Below, in pieces: positions 7,747 to 14,474 of a stretch of 22,568 bases of DNA. The position numbers were made by a program, and so were the translations under genes. The stretch lies in NCBI GenBank assembly GCA_905216055.1, contig CAJMSH010000016.1:1-22568 (forward strand). Reading direction: 5' to 3'. This stretch comes from an uncultured bacterium. Lineage in GTDB: Bacteria > Cyanobacteriota > Vampirovibrionia > Gastranaerophilales > Gastranaerophilaceae. A model generated the notes under the pieces. That model saw only the letters and a program-made list of their open reading frames with translations, did no database searches and had not been told where the DNA came from. Every line of letters begins with the position of its first letter. Position 1 is the first letter of the stretch.

Positions 7747-8212
7747 TGTTCTTCAAGTTCCTCATTGCGATTGTTCGTGTACTTAATTGCTTGATTGCAC
7801 CAGTATGCAAGGGTAGGGATGGACATTTCGCACAGTTCGGAATACTGCCATCCCGTTATCTTGCATAAATGAATTATGCTTTGGCTGTCTGGGAGGCTAG
7901 AGCAGTAATCGTCTCTGTTATCGGAGTAACTACTTCCATCTTTTCTTCTTGTTTCGGTGGAACCTCTTTGGCTTTCCCGGTCGTCAACTTTCCCGAAATT
8001 TCGCCCTGAAGTGCAATTACATCTTCTAAGTCCATTTCTAAGATGTCTTCATACACTAGTTTTTGTCCGTCAATTTCAGCAAGTTCGGCAATTAGTGCGT
8101 ATGGAATCTCGTCTGAAGTCTTTGCTTTCATTTGAGCCTGCAACAAATCCTTGCCTTTGCCCTTTTCAATAATTGCAATTTTTCCTGATGGTAAAACTAA
8201 TTCTTTTGGCAT
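7731..8212 (-). CDS. gpE+E' frameshifted tail assembly chaperone (-1 shift at 7988-7994)
   Basis: This entry is the predicted 160-residue fusion product. Seventy-five residues are read in the gpE frame, then a -1 shift on G GGA AAG (minus strand, 7994-7988) adds 85 residues and ends at a TGA at 7731. The added part contains ITGWQYSELCEMSIPTL, then AYWCNQAIKY, which resembles the P2 gpE' domain. The E' frame has no plausible start of its own, is open across the whole overlap, and ends inside the tape measure start. Tail chaperone frameshifts of this type are well established in lambda, P2 and Mu. The shift itself is inferred, not observed. Confidence 0.8.
7874..8212 (-). CDS. E: Tail assembly chaperone gpE (P2 E / Mu gp41-like)
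   Basis: The unshifted 112-residue product. It begins MPKELVLPSGK, then DEIPYALIAELAEIDG and LEMDLEDVIALQGE, matching the tail assembly chaperone family that includes P2 gpE and Mu gp41. The frame extends to a TTG at 8266, but the ATG at 8212 has AAAGGAG 8 bases upstream. It would coat the tape measure protein during tail assembly. The tail after the slippery site is proline/glutamate-rich and ends TALASQTAKA. Confidence 0.88.
   Translation of the reverse strand: MPKELVLPSGKIAIIEKGKGKDLLQAQMKAKTSDEIPYALIAELAEIDGQKLVYEDILEMDLEDVIALQGEISGKLTTGKAKEVPPKQEEKMEVVTPITETITALASQTAKA
7988..7994 (-). promoter_or_regulatory. -1 ribosomal frameshift site G GGA AAG
   Basis: On the minus strand GGGAAAG lies in phase with the gpE codons GGA AAG, so both tRNAs can re-pair after slipping back one base. 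It is the heptamer used in the lambda G/GT frameshift. A second GGGAAAG about 13 bases downstream is out of phase. Confidence 0.8.
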
Positions 8213-8257
8213 AATTTTTTCTCCTTTAAATTTTTTGTCTTTTAAATATATTTTGAT

Positions 8258-8279
8258 AGTGTTCAAAAAGTGTTCAAAA
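8258..8279. repeat. Two tandem copies of AGTGTTCAAAA
   Basis: Two perfect, adjacent 11-bp copies lie in the 132-bp gap between the large terminase and gpE, about 45 bases upstream of the gpE start. On the transcribed (minus) strand they read TTTTGAACACT twice. They may be a regulator site or part of a promoter (TTGAAC resembles a -35 box), but no convincing -10 box is spaced from them. Confidence 0.6.
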
Positions 8280-8344
8280 AGCTCTGTATTGAATTTTTAT
8301 GTTGGGGGTGGTATAAATTATCATCCGAAAAATTTTAGAGCCCT

Positions 8345-9703
8345 TTAAAAGGCTTCTGTGAGTTTTAGTGTTTCATATCTTTTTCTTGTTGTAATTTCTA
8401 CCGGACTATAAGGTACGCTACAAGCTATTAGAGCGAGTGCTAAAGCCCAAAATCGGTCAGCGTGTCCGTTTATTTCTGAGCTTTCTGCATCAAACCTTAT
8501 ATTTCCTGCCTTAGTTGCAATTCTTCTTATTGAGTGCAAGTCTTCTCTTATTTCATGTTCTTGTGGAATAAATACAGTTTTACTTTCAAAATTGGTTCTT
8601 AGGTTGTATGCCATTTCCTCTTTTGATTTATTTGTGAACATAACTGCTTCTACTCGATATTGTCCGAAGTCTCTTTGTGCTGTTTCAGCTATCTGCATAC
8701 CCAAGCCTGTTGAGTCAATGCAACAACGTCTTAATTTTGGATGTTTAAGAATTTCCGAGATGATTTCGTATTGAATGTGAAATGGAGTTTTTTCAAGAAC
8801 TTTAACTTTTCGTGTATATTTGGAATTCTCAAATCGTTCTAAGCACCATATTACTGTTAAGTCTTTTCTTCTTCCGATATCGATTCCAACATACAAATCG
8901 CCCTTTATCTCATCAAGAGATTTTAAAACATCCGGCATCTCACAAGTAGAGATTAAATCATAAGGAAGAAACGCACAGGCTTCGTCTATTGCAACGCAGC
9001 AATACTCCTGCAACCAAGTGTATTCATCAAAACAGTTTTTGCGTTCTTCATTCAGCCATTCTTCACGTTCTTCAGGTGTAGTTGGTCTGCCATAAATTTT
9101 ATCAATCAGACCTTCTTCAACTGCAAGTTGTATTGGTGTTTTATGATGAGCCCATTTTAGTTTACCTTTTTGAACCTGATCCAAGAATTTATAATACAAA
9201 CAGCTTTGACCGTTGTGTGTAGAAAGTATTCTTAAAGGATAACCCCAAGTAATACAAGGTCGGGCCGCTTTCCATAATTCTTCAGGATTGTTATGGAATG
9301 CAAATTCATCAAGTACAACTTTTCCGCCTTTACTTCTGAAACCTTTAGGGTTTGAAGATAGTGCATGAATTTTAGTACCATTTGAAAAAGCGATAACATA
9401 TGCTTTTATATCCTTATCCGAATCAAGAATCTGTTCGCCTAAGTCTTTTGCTGCAATATTGAATAAAGTTGCCCATTGCTTACAATAATCAATATATTCT
9501 CTGGCAGCAGACTCATCCGCTGATGAAAACCAAACAGCAGGAACTGTTTTGTAAACACAATCTCTTACATCTTCATAACTTTGTACATAAGTTGCTCCTA
9601 TTCTTCGGGATTTCTCCCATATTTTTACTTTTGATTTATCGTTTATCCACCGCATTTGATACGGTAGAAAAAATGGGGTTTTATTCTTCTTCGTTGTCGT
9701 CAT
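8345..9703 (-). CDS. Terminase large subunit (Mu gp28-like)
   Basis: A 452-residue packaging ATPase/nuclease. Residues 31-38 (KSRRIGAT) form the deviant Walker A typical of Mu gp28-like terminases. The Walker B is VVLDEFAF with D132/E133. The nuclease domain shows YVGIDIGRRKDLTVIW, then CCIDSTGLGMQIAE and NGHADRFWALALAL, with acidic and His/Asp residues in the expected places. The frame can begin at TTG 9733, but the ATG at 9703 gives the shorter, usual N-terminus (MTTTKKNK). It overlaps the small subunit by 23 bases. Confidence 0.92.
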   Translation of the reverse strand: MTTTKKNKTPFFLPYQMRWINDKSKVKIWEKSRRIGATYVQSYEDVRDCVYKTVPAVWFSSADESAAREYIDYCKQWATLFNIAAKDLGEQILDSDKDIKAYVIAFSNGTKIHALSSNPKGFRSKGGKVVLDEFAFHNNPEELWKAARPCITWGYPLRILSTHNGQSCLYYKFLDQVQKGKLKWAHHKTPIQLAVEEGLIDKIYGRPTTPEEREEWLNEERKNCFDEYTWLQEYCCVAIDEACAFLPYDLISTCEMPDVLKSLDEIKGDLYVGIDIGRRKDLTVIWCLERFENSKYTRKVKVLEKTPFHIQYEIISEILKHPKLRRCCIDSTGLGMQIAETAQRDFGQYRVEAVMFTNKSKEEMAYNLRTNFESKTVFIPQEHEIREDLHSIRRIATKAGNIRFDAESSEINGHADRFWALALALIACSVPYSPVEITTRKRYETLKLTEAF

Positions 9704-10145
9704 TAGGTACAATTCCAAGAACTTCTTGTTCAATTTGTCTTACTAAGTCAGGGGTTAAACCTTTTGGTCTATCTTCATCTTTTTTATTCATAACATCTTC
9801 GTAATCTTTGACCTTAGTAAACATTGGGATGATTTTACAGAATGCATACATACGACTAGAGTCTACCTTTTCGCCGGCTTCCATATCTGCCATAATTCCA
9901 GTCATTAGCTTACGTGCAAATTCGTACATTTCATTGTGAAATGTTTGTTTTGATTTAAGAAACATCCTTTTTTTATGATCCCAATCAAATTGCTCTTTCC
10001 ATCTACTGACTGTTTTTGTTGAAATATTTACTTTACGAGCAATTTCTTCAATTGAATTTAGCTCATATATATATAAACGTTCAGCTTCATTTAGCAAATA
10101 TCTTTTATTACTCAAGTTCTGACTCCAATCTTTTAATTTTGTCAT
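9681..10145 (-). CDS. Terminase small subunit / Mu gp27-like, helix-turn-helix protein
   Basis: A 154-residue protein directly upstream of, and overlapping, the large terminase. The N-terminal half contains SIEEIARKVNISTKTVSRWK, a helix-turn-helix like that of DUF1804 and related small terminases, followed by WDHKKR. The C-terminus is acidic (PNDDNEEE). It would recognise the packaging start and recruit the large subunit. The ATG at 10145 lacks a good ribosome binding site; a TTG at 10115 with GGAG upstream is a possible alternative start. Confidence 0.8.
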   Translation of the reverse strand: MTKLKDWSQNLSNKRYLLNEAERLYIYELNSIEEIARKVNISTKTVSRWKEQFDWDHKKRMFLKSKQTFHNEMYEFARKLMTGIMADMEAGEKVDSSRMYAFCKIIPMFTKVKDYEDVMNKKDEDRPKGLTPDLVRQIEQEVLGIVPNDDNEEE

Positions 10146-10350
10146 TCAGAGCTTGCATTTCTTTTGTTATGTCCTTAAGTCTGTTCACAGACACGAGAAC
10201 TTTATCCATATCAAGTTTTTGTATTTCTTCATACGGATTTAAAAGCGAGCGAATAAGAATAACTAATCCTGATGCTTCTGTATCAAGAGTGCGATATTTC
10301 TTTTTTGCTTCGGCAAGCATTCCTTTCATTTGTAAAATTTCTGGGTTCAT
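10108..10350 (-). CDS. Small coiled-coil protein of unknown function
   Basis: An 80-residue protein, highly charged and helical. The last 30 residues (VNRLKDITKEMQALNDKIKR onward) have heptad spacing of hydrophobic residues, suggesting a coiled coil. The ATG at 10350 has AGGAGG 7 bases upstream and starts immediately after the stop of the membrane protein gene. Position before the terminase genes corresponds to the Mu gp24-gp26 region, whose small proteins are also poorly understood. I cannot assign a function. Confidence 0.7.
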   Translation of the reverse strand: MNPEILQMKGMLAEAKKKYRTLDTEASGLVILIRSLLNPYEEIQKLDMDKVLVSVNRLKDITKEMQALNDKIKRLESELE

Positions 10351-10596
10351 TTATGAAGCCTCCTTTTTTAAAATCGGACACCATAAATTGTTGTCGATTT
10401 TACTTTCAATTCTTGAAAGAAGTGCTGCGTGATATTGGTTGGTTTCAAGTAAATCTTTTAAGATTTCAAAATTATCTTGAATTATTAACTCAAAAGCCTT
10501 AACTTGCGATTGATGGTAAATATACCAAATAGCAAAAACCAACGCAGGGAAACCGATACTTTCACATAAAGGTAAAATTTGATTAATAAAGTCCAT
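10351..10596 (-). CDS. Small single-pass membrane protein, holin-like or Mu gp25-like
   Basis: An 81-residue protein, first gene of the minus-strand operon. Residues about 14-31 (GFPALVFAIWYIYH) form one membrane segment. A helical, charged tail follows, then a short end with a single cysteine (LWCPILKKEAS). The ribosome binding site is AAGGAG, 5 bases from the ATG. The shape fits either a BhlA/UviB-type holin-like protein or the membrane-anchored DUF2730 protein (Mu gp25) found just before Mu terminases. No lysis enzyme is nearby, so the Mu gp25 reading is slightly favoured. Confidence 0.65.
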   Translation of the reverse strand: MDFINQILPLCESIGFPALVFAIWYIYHQSQVKAFELIIQDNFEILKDLLETNQYHAALLSRIESKIDNNLWCPILKKEAS

Positions 10597-10636
10597 ATAA
10601 CTCCTTATTTATTGATTAGAAAGAAGAAACGAAAGA

Positions 10637-10660
10637 AAGGACTGCGTGTCCTTCTTTTTT
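10637..10660. terminator. Hairpin with T-run on plus strand, in the leftward leader
   Basis: AAGGAC-tgcgt-GTCCTT is followed on the plus strand by CTTTTTT, the form of an intrinsic terminator. No plus-strand gene ends here, so it may instead block stray antisense transcription into the tail operon, or act as a 5' hairpin in the leftward mRNA. Confidence 0.4.
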
Positions 10661-10672
10661 GCTTATATATAG

Positions 10673-10717
10673 CAGTCTAAATCTTTCTATGACTGCTTTT
10701 CAAAAGATATATACAAG
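10673..10717 (-). promoter_or_regulatory. Leftward copy of the mirrored late-promoter motif
   Basis: On the minus strand: CTTGTATATATCTTTTGAA (10717-10699), then 18 bases, then TTAGACTG (10680-10673), then CTATATAT. TTGAAA and TAGACT could serve as -35 and -10 boxes with an 18-base spacer. It points at the terminase/tail operon starting at 10596. Confidence 0.6.
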
Positions 10718-10750
10718 TTTTTATTCATTGAACTGTGCAAAGAAAAAATT

Positions 10751-10795
10751 TTTGCACATATCTTTTGAAACCCATATCGCACAAGGGTTAGACTG
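10751..10795 (+). promoter_or_regulatory. Rightward copy of the mirrored late-promoter motif
   Basis: On the plus strand: TTTGCACATATCTTTTGAA (10751-10769), then 18 bases, then TTAGACTG (10788-10795), then TGAATATAT. Compared with the leftward copy, 16 of the first 19 bases and all 8 of the second box agree, and the spacing is identical. It points at the head operon starting at 10862. Confidence 0.6.
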
Positions 10796-10861
10796 TGAAT
10801 ATATGAATTTCGTATAGGGCAATTTTAAAAAGTTGTCATACAAAAGAAAAAGGTTTTTTAA

Positions 10862-11842
10862 ATGAAGTATTTTGAAGTTTTTAAAGCAGGAACTTATCCT
10901 CAAGGAAAGTTCACAAAAAAAGAAATCGCACAAATTGCGAAAAATTATGACCCAACATTCTGTGAAGCTCCAATTACTATCGACCATCAGCAATCCGGAC
11001 CGGCATATGGTTGGGTTGATGATGTAAAAGCAGACGGAGAAAAACTTAAAGTAAGTTTTAAAGAAGTTCCAAAAGAATTTGAGCAAGCTGTCAATGATGG
11101 GAAATACAAAAAAGTATCTGTAGAGTTGTACAGAAACTTAGATGGTAAAGGTGCATACCTTAAAGCTGTTTCATTTTTAGGTGCTGCAATGCCACAAGTT
11201 AAAGGCTTAGAAGCAATTAAATTTATGGAGGCAGAATCTGACACTTACGAATTCGAATCAGATGATGAGACTGAAAATTTTTCAGAACAAGAGATTGAAG
11301 ATTTAAAAAAGCAAGTTTCTGATTTAGAAACACAGGTTGCTAATTTCAAGGAAAATAACAAAAAACTTGAAACTATTAAATCTTTGAAGGACAAAATTTC
11401 AGCTTTGAATGATGAAGTAGCAACATTTAAAGAAAAAGCTCAGGGCAAAGAAGAAATTGAAAAAGAATTATCTGACATTAAAAATTCCATTAAGAAAAGA
11501 GAATTCGAAGAATTCATTGAAAAACAGATTGATAAGGGAATATTAGTCCCTGCAAATAAAAATGTTGTTTTATCTGTTTTACAGGAATTGGACAATGTCA
11601 AGAAATTTGGCGAGGACTCAGCAGTCATTACTGACTTTAAATCTTTTATTGAGTCCTTACCAAATCAAATTAAATATGGCGAGCTTGCTACTAAAGAAAA
11701 GCAAGCAGACCCAACAGATGAGGATGTTGAAAAATTTGCAAATGCAGATGAGGACAGCCTGCAAGTGTTTAAAGAGGCAAAAGCATTGGCAGCAAAAAAC
11801 AACATCTCATTCAAAGAGGCACTACTAAAGTTAAACAAGTAA
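10862..11842 (+). CDS. Prohead protease and scaffold (Mu gpI-like)
   Basis: A 326-residue protein of the Mu I / phage I-like family, which matures the head and supplies the internal scaffold. The N-terminal half is the protease: TIDHQQSGPAYGWVDDV contains His42, and KKVSVELYR contains Ser86, the likely catalytic pair in this herpesvirus-protease-like fold. Residues about 138-205 form a long charged coiled coil (EQEIEDLKKQVSDLETQVAN), the scaffold part. An internal start making free scaffold, as with Mu Z, is possible but not evident. First gene of the rightward operon, just before the capsid gene. Confidence 0.87.
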   Translation: MKYFEVFKAGTYPQGKFTKKEIAQIAKNYDPTFCEAPITIDHQQSGPAYGWVDDVKADGEKLKVSFKEVPKEFEQAVNDGKYKKVSVELYRNLDGKGAYLKAVSFLGAAMPQVKGLEAIKFMEAESDTYEFESDDETENFSEQEIEDLKKQVSDLETQVANFKENNKKLETIKSLKDKISALNDEVATFKEKAQGKEEIEKELSDIKNSIKKREFEEFIEKQIDKGILVPANKNVVLSVLQELDNVKKFGEDSAVITDFKSFIESLPNQIKYGELATKEKQADPTDEDVEKFANADEDSLQVFKEAKALAAKNNISFKEALLKLNK

Positions 11843-11872
11843 ATCACCCTTACAGTTAATAAAGGAGTTTAA

Positions 11873-12832
11873 ATGGGAAGACTTGAAGAATTACGCATAA
11901 ATGCGTATCTCTCAGAGGTCGCTCGTGGGTACAAAAATAATGCATTTGTTGCACAATATTTATTCCCTGAAATCACTTCTGAGAAAGAAAAAATTGACAT
12001 TTTTGAATTTAACAAAGAAGCATTCAATCTTTATGATACTGAACGTGCTATCCGAGCTAATTCAAATGTTATTTCACCGCAAGGTTTCAAAAAGCATACA
12101 ACTACTTTAACAGAACACGACTTATCCTATCCGATTGATTATCGTGAAGAACAGGAAGCCGAAAAAGTTAAGTTGCAATTGCACGCTACAAATGTTGTAA
12201 CTGAAGGTTTGAAACTAAAACTTGAGAAACAATGTGCAGATTTAGCTCAAGACCAATCAAAATATCCAAATGAAAACAAGGTTATATTATCAGGAAAATC
12301 TTGTTTCAACTGGAAAGATTCAGACCCTCAAGGTGTAATTGAAGATGCAAAAGATGCAGTATCAGCTAAAATTGCTCAAGACCCTAATACTATGATTATT
12401 GGGCAGTCAGCTTGGAAATTGCTAAGAAAACACCCTCAATTAAAAGGGTTAATCTCTGACAATTTAAATAAATTAGTAACTCTTAATTTATTAAAAGAAA
12501 TCTTTGAAATTGAAAATATTATCATCGGAAAATCTATTTTCTCAGACAAAGATGGTAATTTTGTCAGAGTATGGCAAGACAATATTGTCTTAGCATATGT
12601 TCCTGCACTTGGCTCTTCAAGAACAGAGTATGACCCTTCATATGGTTATACAGTTCGCAAAAAAGATGCTCTTCAAGTTGATGAGTATCAGAAAGAAGGT
12701 AACAAGGTTAAATATATCAGAGCTACTGATATTTATACACCATTCCTTGTTGGTCCAGAAGCAGGCTACTTGATTTCAAGTGTAAATGACCCTGCTTATG
12801 ACCCAGAACAAGACAAGGGAGGTGAAGGTTAA
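11873..12832 (+). CDS. Major capsid protein (HK97-fold)
   Basis: A 319-residue protein in the capsid position directly after the protease/scaffold. Features consistent with a major head protein are the N-terminal NAYLSEVARGYKNNAFVAQY, the central TMIIGQSAWKLLRKHPQLKG, and the late DPSYGYTVRKKDALQVDEY with GYLISSVNDP near the end. These resemble Mu T-like and related HK97-fold capsids. AAAGGAG precedes the ATG. Its stop overlaps the start of the next gene by one base. Confidence 0.85.
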   Translation: MGRLEELRINAYLSEVARGYKNNAFVAQYLFPEITSEKEKIDIFEFNKEAFNLYDTERAIRANSNVISPQGFKKHTTTLTEHDLSYPIDYREEQEAEKVKLQLHATNVVTEGLKLKLEKQCADLAQDQSKYPNENKVILSGKSCFNWKDSDPQGVIEDAKDAVSAKIAQDPNTMIIGQSAWKLLRKHPQLKGLISDNLNKLVTLNLLKEIFEIENIIIGKSIFSDKDGNFVRVWQDNIVLAYVPALGSSRTEYDPSYGYTVRKKDALQVDEYQKEGNKVKYIRATDIYTPFLVGPEAGYLISSVNDPAYDPEQDKGGEG

Positions 12833-13143
12833 TGGCTAAATTATACAAAGTTAAACACACCTCCATTATGCACAATGGGAAACTTTACAAAGAAGGAGCA
12901 ACCATTGAACTTGAAGATAATTATGCAAAACGTCTTGAAGATTTTGTACAACTTCTTCCAAATCAATCGACTCCTTCAAAAACAAAAACTCAGTCTCAAA
13001 ATAACACCAAGAAGACTGAAAACAATCCCCCTGCAAATAATCAAACAAAAGCAGGTACAGCTAAAACCCAAACTAAAACAGAAACCGTAAAAACAGATGA
13101 AGTTAAAGACGGAGAAGCTGGAGGTACTGATGACAACAAATAA
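12832..13143 (+). CDS. Small head-associated protein with low-complexity tail (Mu gp35 position)
   Basis: A 103-residue protein with two parts. Residues 1-43 (YKVKHTSIMHNGKLYKEGAT) look like a small beta-barrel or SH3-like fold. Residues 44-103 are a lysine/threonine/asparagine/glutamine-rich disordered tail. It starts at the last base of the capsid stop and overlaps the next gene by 14 bases. Position between capsid and the DUF2190 gene resembles the Mu gp35/FluMu N-domain slot. Role unknown; a capsid accessory is likely. Confidence 0.65.
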   Translation: MAKLYKVKHTSIMHNGKLYKEGATIELEDNYAKRLEDFVQLLPNQSTPSKTKTQSQNNTKKTENNPPANNQTKAGTAKTQTKTETVKTDEVKDGEAGGTDDNK

Positions 13144-13471
13144 AACTTATACACCTATTTTGATTGATTCAGTATTAGCAGCAGCAGACCTGCAACAAAA
13201 AAGATTTGTAGGCTTTGATGGTAATTGTTGTACAGCAGGTGCTAAAGCACTTGGTGTTGTTGATGTAACAACTGAAAAAGGACAATACGCTCCTGTTGCT
13301 GTTCTTGGTACTCTTCTCGTTGAAGCCGGTGGCACTATTGCTGTCGGGGATGCGATTGCATCCGATGGAGAAGGTAGAGCCGTTAAAGTTGCTGATTCAG
13401 CAATAACAAACGGATATGCAAAAGATGCAGGAACTGAAGGTCAAGAAATCAGAATTGTACGAGGAATATAG
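13130..13471 (+). CDS. DUF2190 family capsid-associated (decoration) protein
   Basis: A 113-residue, glycine- and alanine-rich protein: IDSVLAAADLQQKRFVGFDG, then GVVDVTTEKGQYAPVAVLGT and GGTIAVGDAIASDGEGRAVK. This is the classic DUF2190 pattern of a trimeric beta-rich head decoration protein. The start at 13130 is preferred because GGAGGT lies 4 bases upstream; an earlier in-frame ATG at 13097 is inside the previous gene. It ends two bases before the gp36-like start. Confidence 0.87.
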   Translation: MTTNKTYTPILIDSVLAAADLQQKRFVGFDGNCCTAGAKALGVVDVTTEKGQYAPVAVLGTLLVEAGGTIAVGDAIASDGEGRAVKVADSAITNGYAKDAGTEGQEIRIVRGI

Positions 13472-13473
13472 TT

Positions 13474-13917
13474 ATGGATTATTGCACGATCGAAGATATT
13501 GAAACACACACTTCTACCCCTACTCTGATACAGCTCACTTCTGATGATGGGCAAGAAGAGGTCGATCGTGTTGTTGCTCAAGAAGCTATCCTTTACTCTT
13601 CTACGCTCATCGATGGGTATCTGCGTGGCAGATATACTCTACCCTTAGATACCCATTTTCCTTTACTGAGAATTCTTGCCATTGATTTAAGCATATACAG
13701 ACTTTATACAAGACGTATGCGAAATGAAATGCCTGAAGTAATTGAAAATAATTACAAAAATGCAATTGCTACTTTAAGAGATATTCAAAAAGGTGTTATT
13801 ACCCTGCAAAGCGAAAATGATTCTCTTGAAACCGCATCTTTTAATGCTGAGGAATATAAAACCAACAAAGATATAATTGACAGGCTTTTTAGCAAGGAAA
13901 GAATGCTTGAATATTAA
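13474..13917 (+). CDS. Head-tail connector gp36-like (DUF1320)
   Basis: A 147-residue protein matching Mu gp36 (DUF1320): MDYCTIEDIETHTSTPTLIQ, then VVAQEAILYSSTLIDGYLRGRYTLPL, where 'A..dA...idgYL.gRY.lPl' is the family signature. It then has LRILAIDLSIYRLYTRR. These are neck-type adaptor proteins between head and tail. The next gene, gp37-like, would normally follow immediately; here a 121-bp G+C-rich island lies between. Confidence 0.9.
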   Translation: MDYCTIEDIETHTSTPTLIQLTSDDGQEEVDRVVAQEAILYSSTLIDGYLRGRYTLPLDTHFPLLRILAIDLSIYRLYTRRMRNEMPEVIENNYKNAIATLRDIQKGVITLQSENDSLETASFNAEEYKTNKDIIDRLFSKERMLEY

Positions 13918-14031
13918 ATGCGTGAGCCGTGTGTGAAGCCCGAAACGGCTTTGCGTAGGCAAAGACGATGCAGGGCGTAACCGTTCGATGGCGACGTAGG
14001 AACGCAGGACGTAAGTCCGAGTACCACAGGA
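13918..14031 (+). repeat. G+C-rich structured island B between gp36- and gp37-like genes
   Basis: Bases 13921-14020 are 59% G+C, against 25% for the first 60 bases of the next gene. Hairpin arms include AGCCGT/ACGGCT (13925-13930, 13945-13950), TTTGC-gtag-GCAAA (13950-13963), and GGAC-gtaa-GTCC (13997-14008) with a GNRA-type loop. It shares the 14-mer CGATGGCGACGTAG (13986-13999) and a nearby GCGTAA-like element with island A. It encodes no convincing protein. Confidence 0.65.
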
Positions 14032-14038
14032 GCTTTAT

Positions 14039-14455
14039 TTGAATATACGTGATATTGAAAACTCAATTATTGAAAAATTAAAAACATCATTCCCTGAAGT
14101 TTTAGTTCAAGGTTTCCCGGATAAACCTGCCGAATTTATCTTACTCCATCCAATTGGAGCTTTGTTGGTTCATTATCAGGGAAGCAATTACACATCAACC
14201 AATGCTCTTGGATTTATCTCTCAAGATAACAAAAAAGAATTCTCAATCACTGTCGTAACAAGAAACCTACGTTTCAACGCAGGTGCTTATGAATATATTG
14301 ATAAAGTGAAAGCCGTTTTAACTGGTTTTGAACCTGACGGATGTTCTAAATTATCAGCCTCAAAAGATTTTTTCATTTCTGAAAATGGTGGAATTTGGCA
14401 GTACGGTATTAATTTTGTGCTCACCACCCCTAACATACAAGACTTAGATATTTAA
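14039..14455 (+). CDS. Gp37-like minor structural protein (DUF1834), TTG start
   Basis: A 138-residue protein of the Mu gp37 (DUF1834) family: IRDIENSIIEKLKTSFPEVL, then VQGFPDKPAEFILLHPIGAL, and LVHYQGSNY, all family hallmarks. It probably works at the head-tail junction. The start is a TTG with AGGAG 7 bases upstream; no ATG gives a fitting N-terminus. The ribosome binding site lies at the right edge of the G+C-rich island B. Confidence 0.87.
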   Translation: MNIRDIENSIIEKLKTSFPEVLVQGFPDKPAEFILLHPIGALLVHYQGSNYTSTNALGFISQDNKKEFSITVVTRNLRFNAGAYEYIDKVKAVLTGFEPDGCSKLSASKDFFISENGGIWQYGINFVLTTPNIQDLDI

Positions 14456-14474
14456 TTTACCCCAAGGAGTTTAT

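Larger units (their letters stand above)
10597..10861. promoter_or_regulatory. Divergent control region between the two structural operons
   Basis: This 265-bp region separates the leftward terminase/tail operon from the rightward head operon and contains no convincing gene. It holds a mirrored pair of promoter-like sequences (10673-10717 leftward, 10751-10795 rightward). A perfect inverted repeat TGTGCAAA/TTTGCACA (10734-10741, 10751-10758) lies between them. A hairpin AAGGAC/GTCCTT (10637-10653) falls in the leftward leader. Confidence 0.75.

Noticed and set aside
8326..8354. Intrinsic terminator after the large terminase
   Set aside because: On the minus strand AGCC/GGCT with an 8-base loop is followed by CTAAAATTTTT. 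The stem is only 4 bp and the T-run is delayed, so support is too weak.
10721..11086. 121-codon minus-strand frame across the divergent region and the protease start
   Set aside because: It is phenylalanine-rich with a translation typical of an A+T-rich shadow frame, and it would cover the mirrored promoters and the protease N-terminus.
13097..13130. Earlier in-frame start for the DUF2190 gene
   Set aside because: It would add 11 residues translated from the tail of the previous gene and has no ribosome binding site, whereas 13130 has GGAGGT upstream.
13918..14035. tRNA, group II intron fragment or riboswitch in island B
   Set aside because: The GAGCCGTGTG stretch recalls group II intron sequences, and GTCCGAGTACCA recalls a tRNA end. 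However, no cloverleaf, domain V or reverse transcriptase could be built or found.
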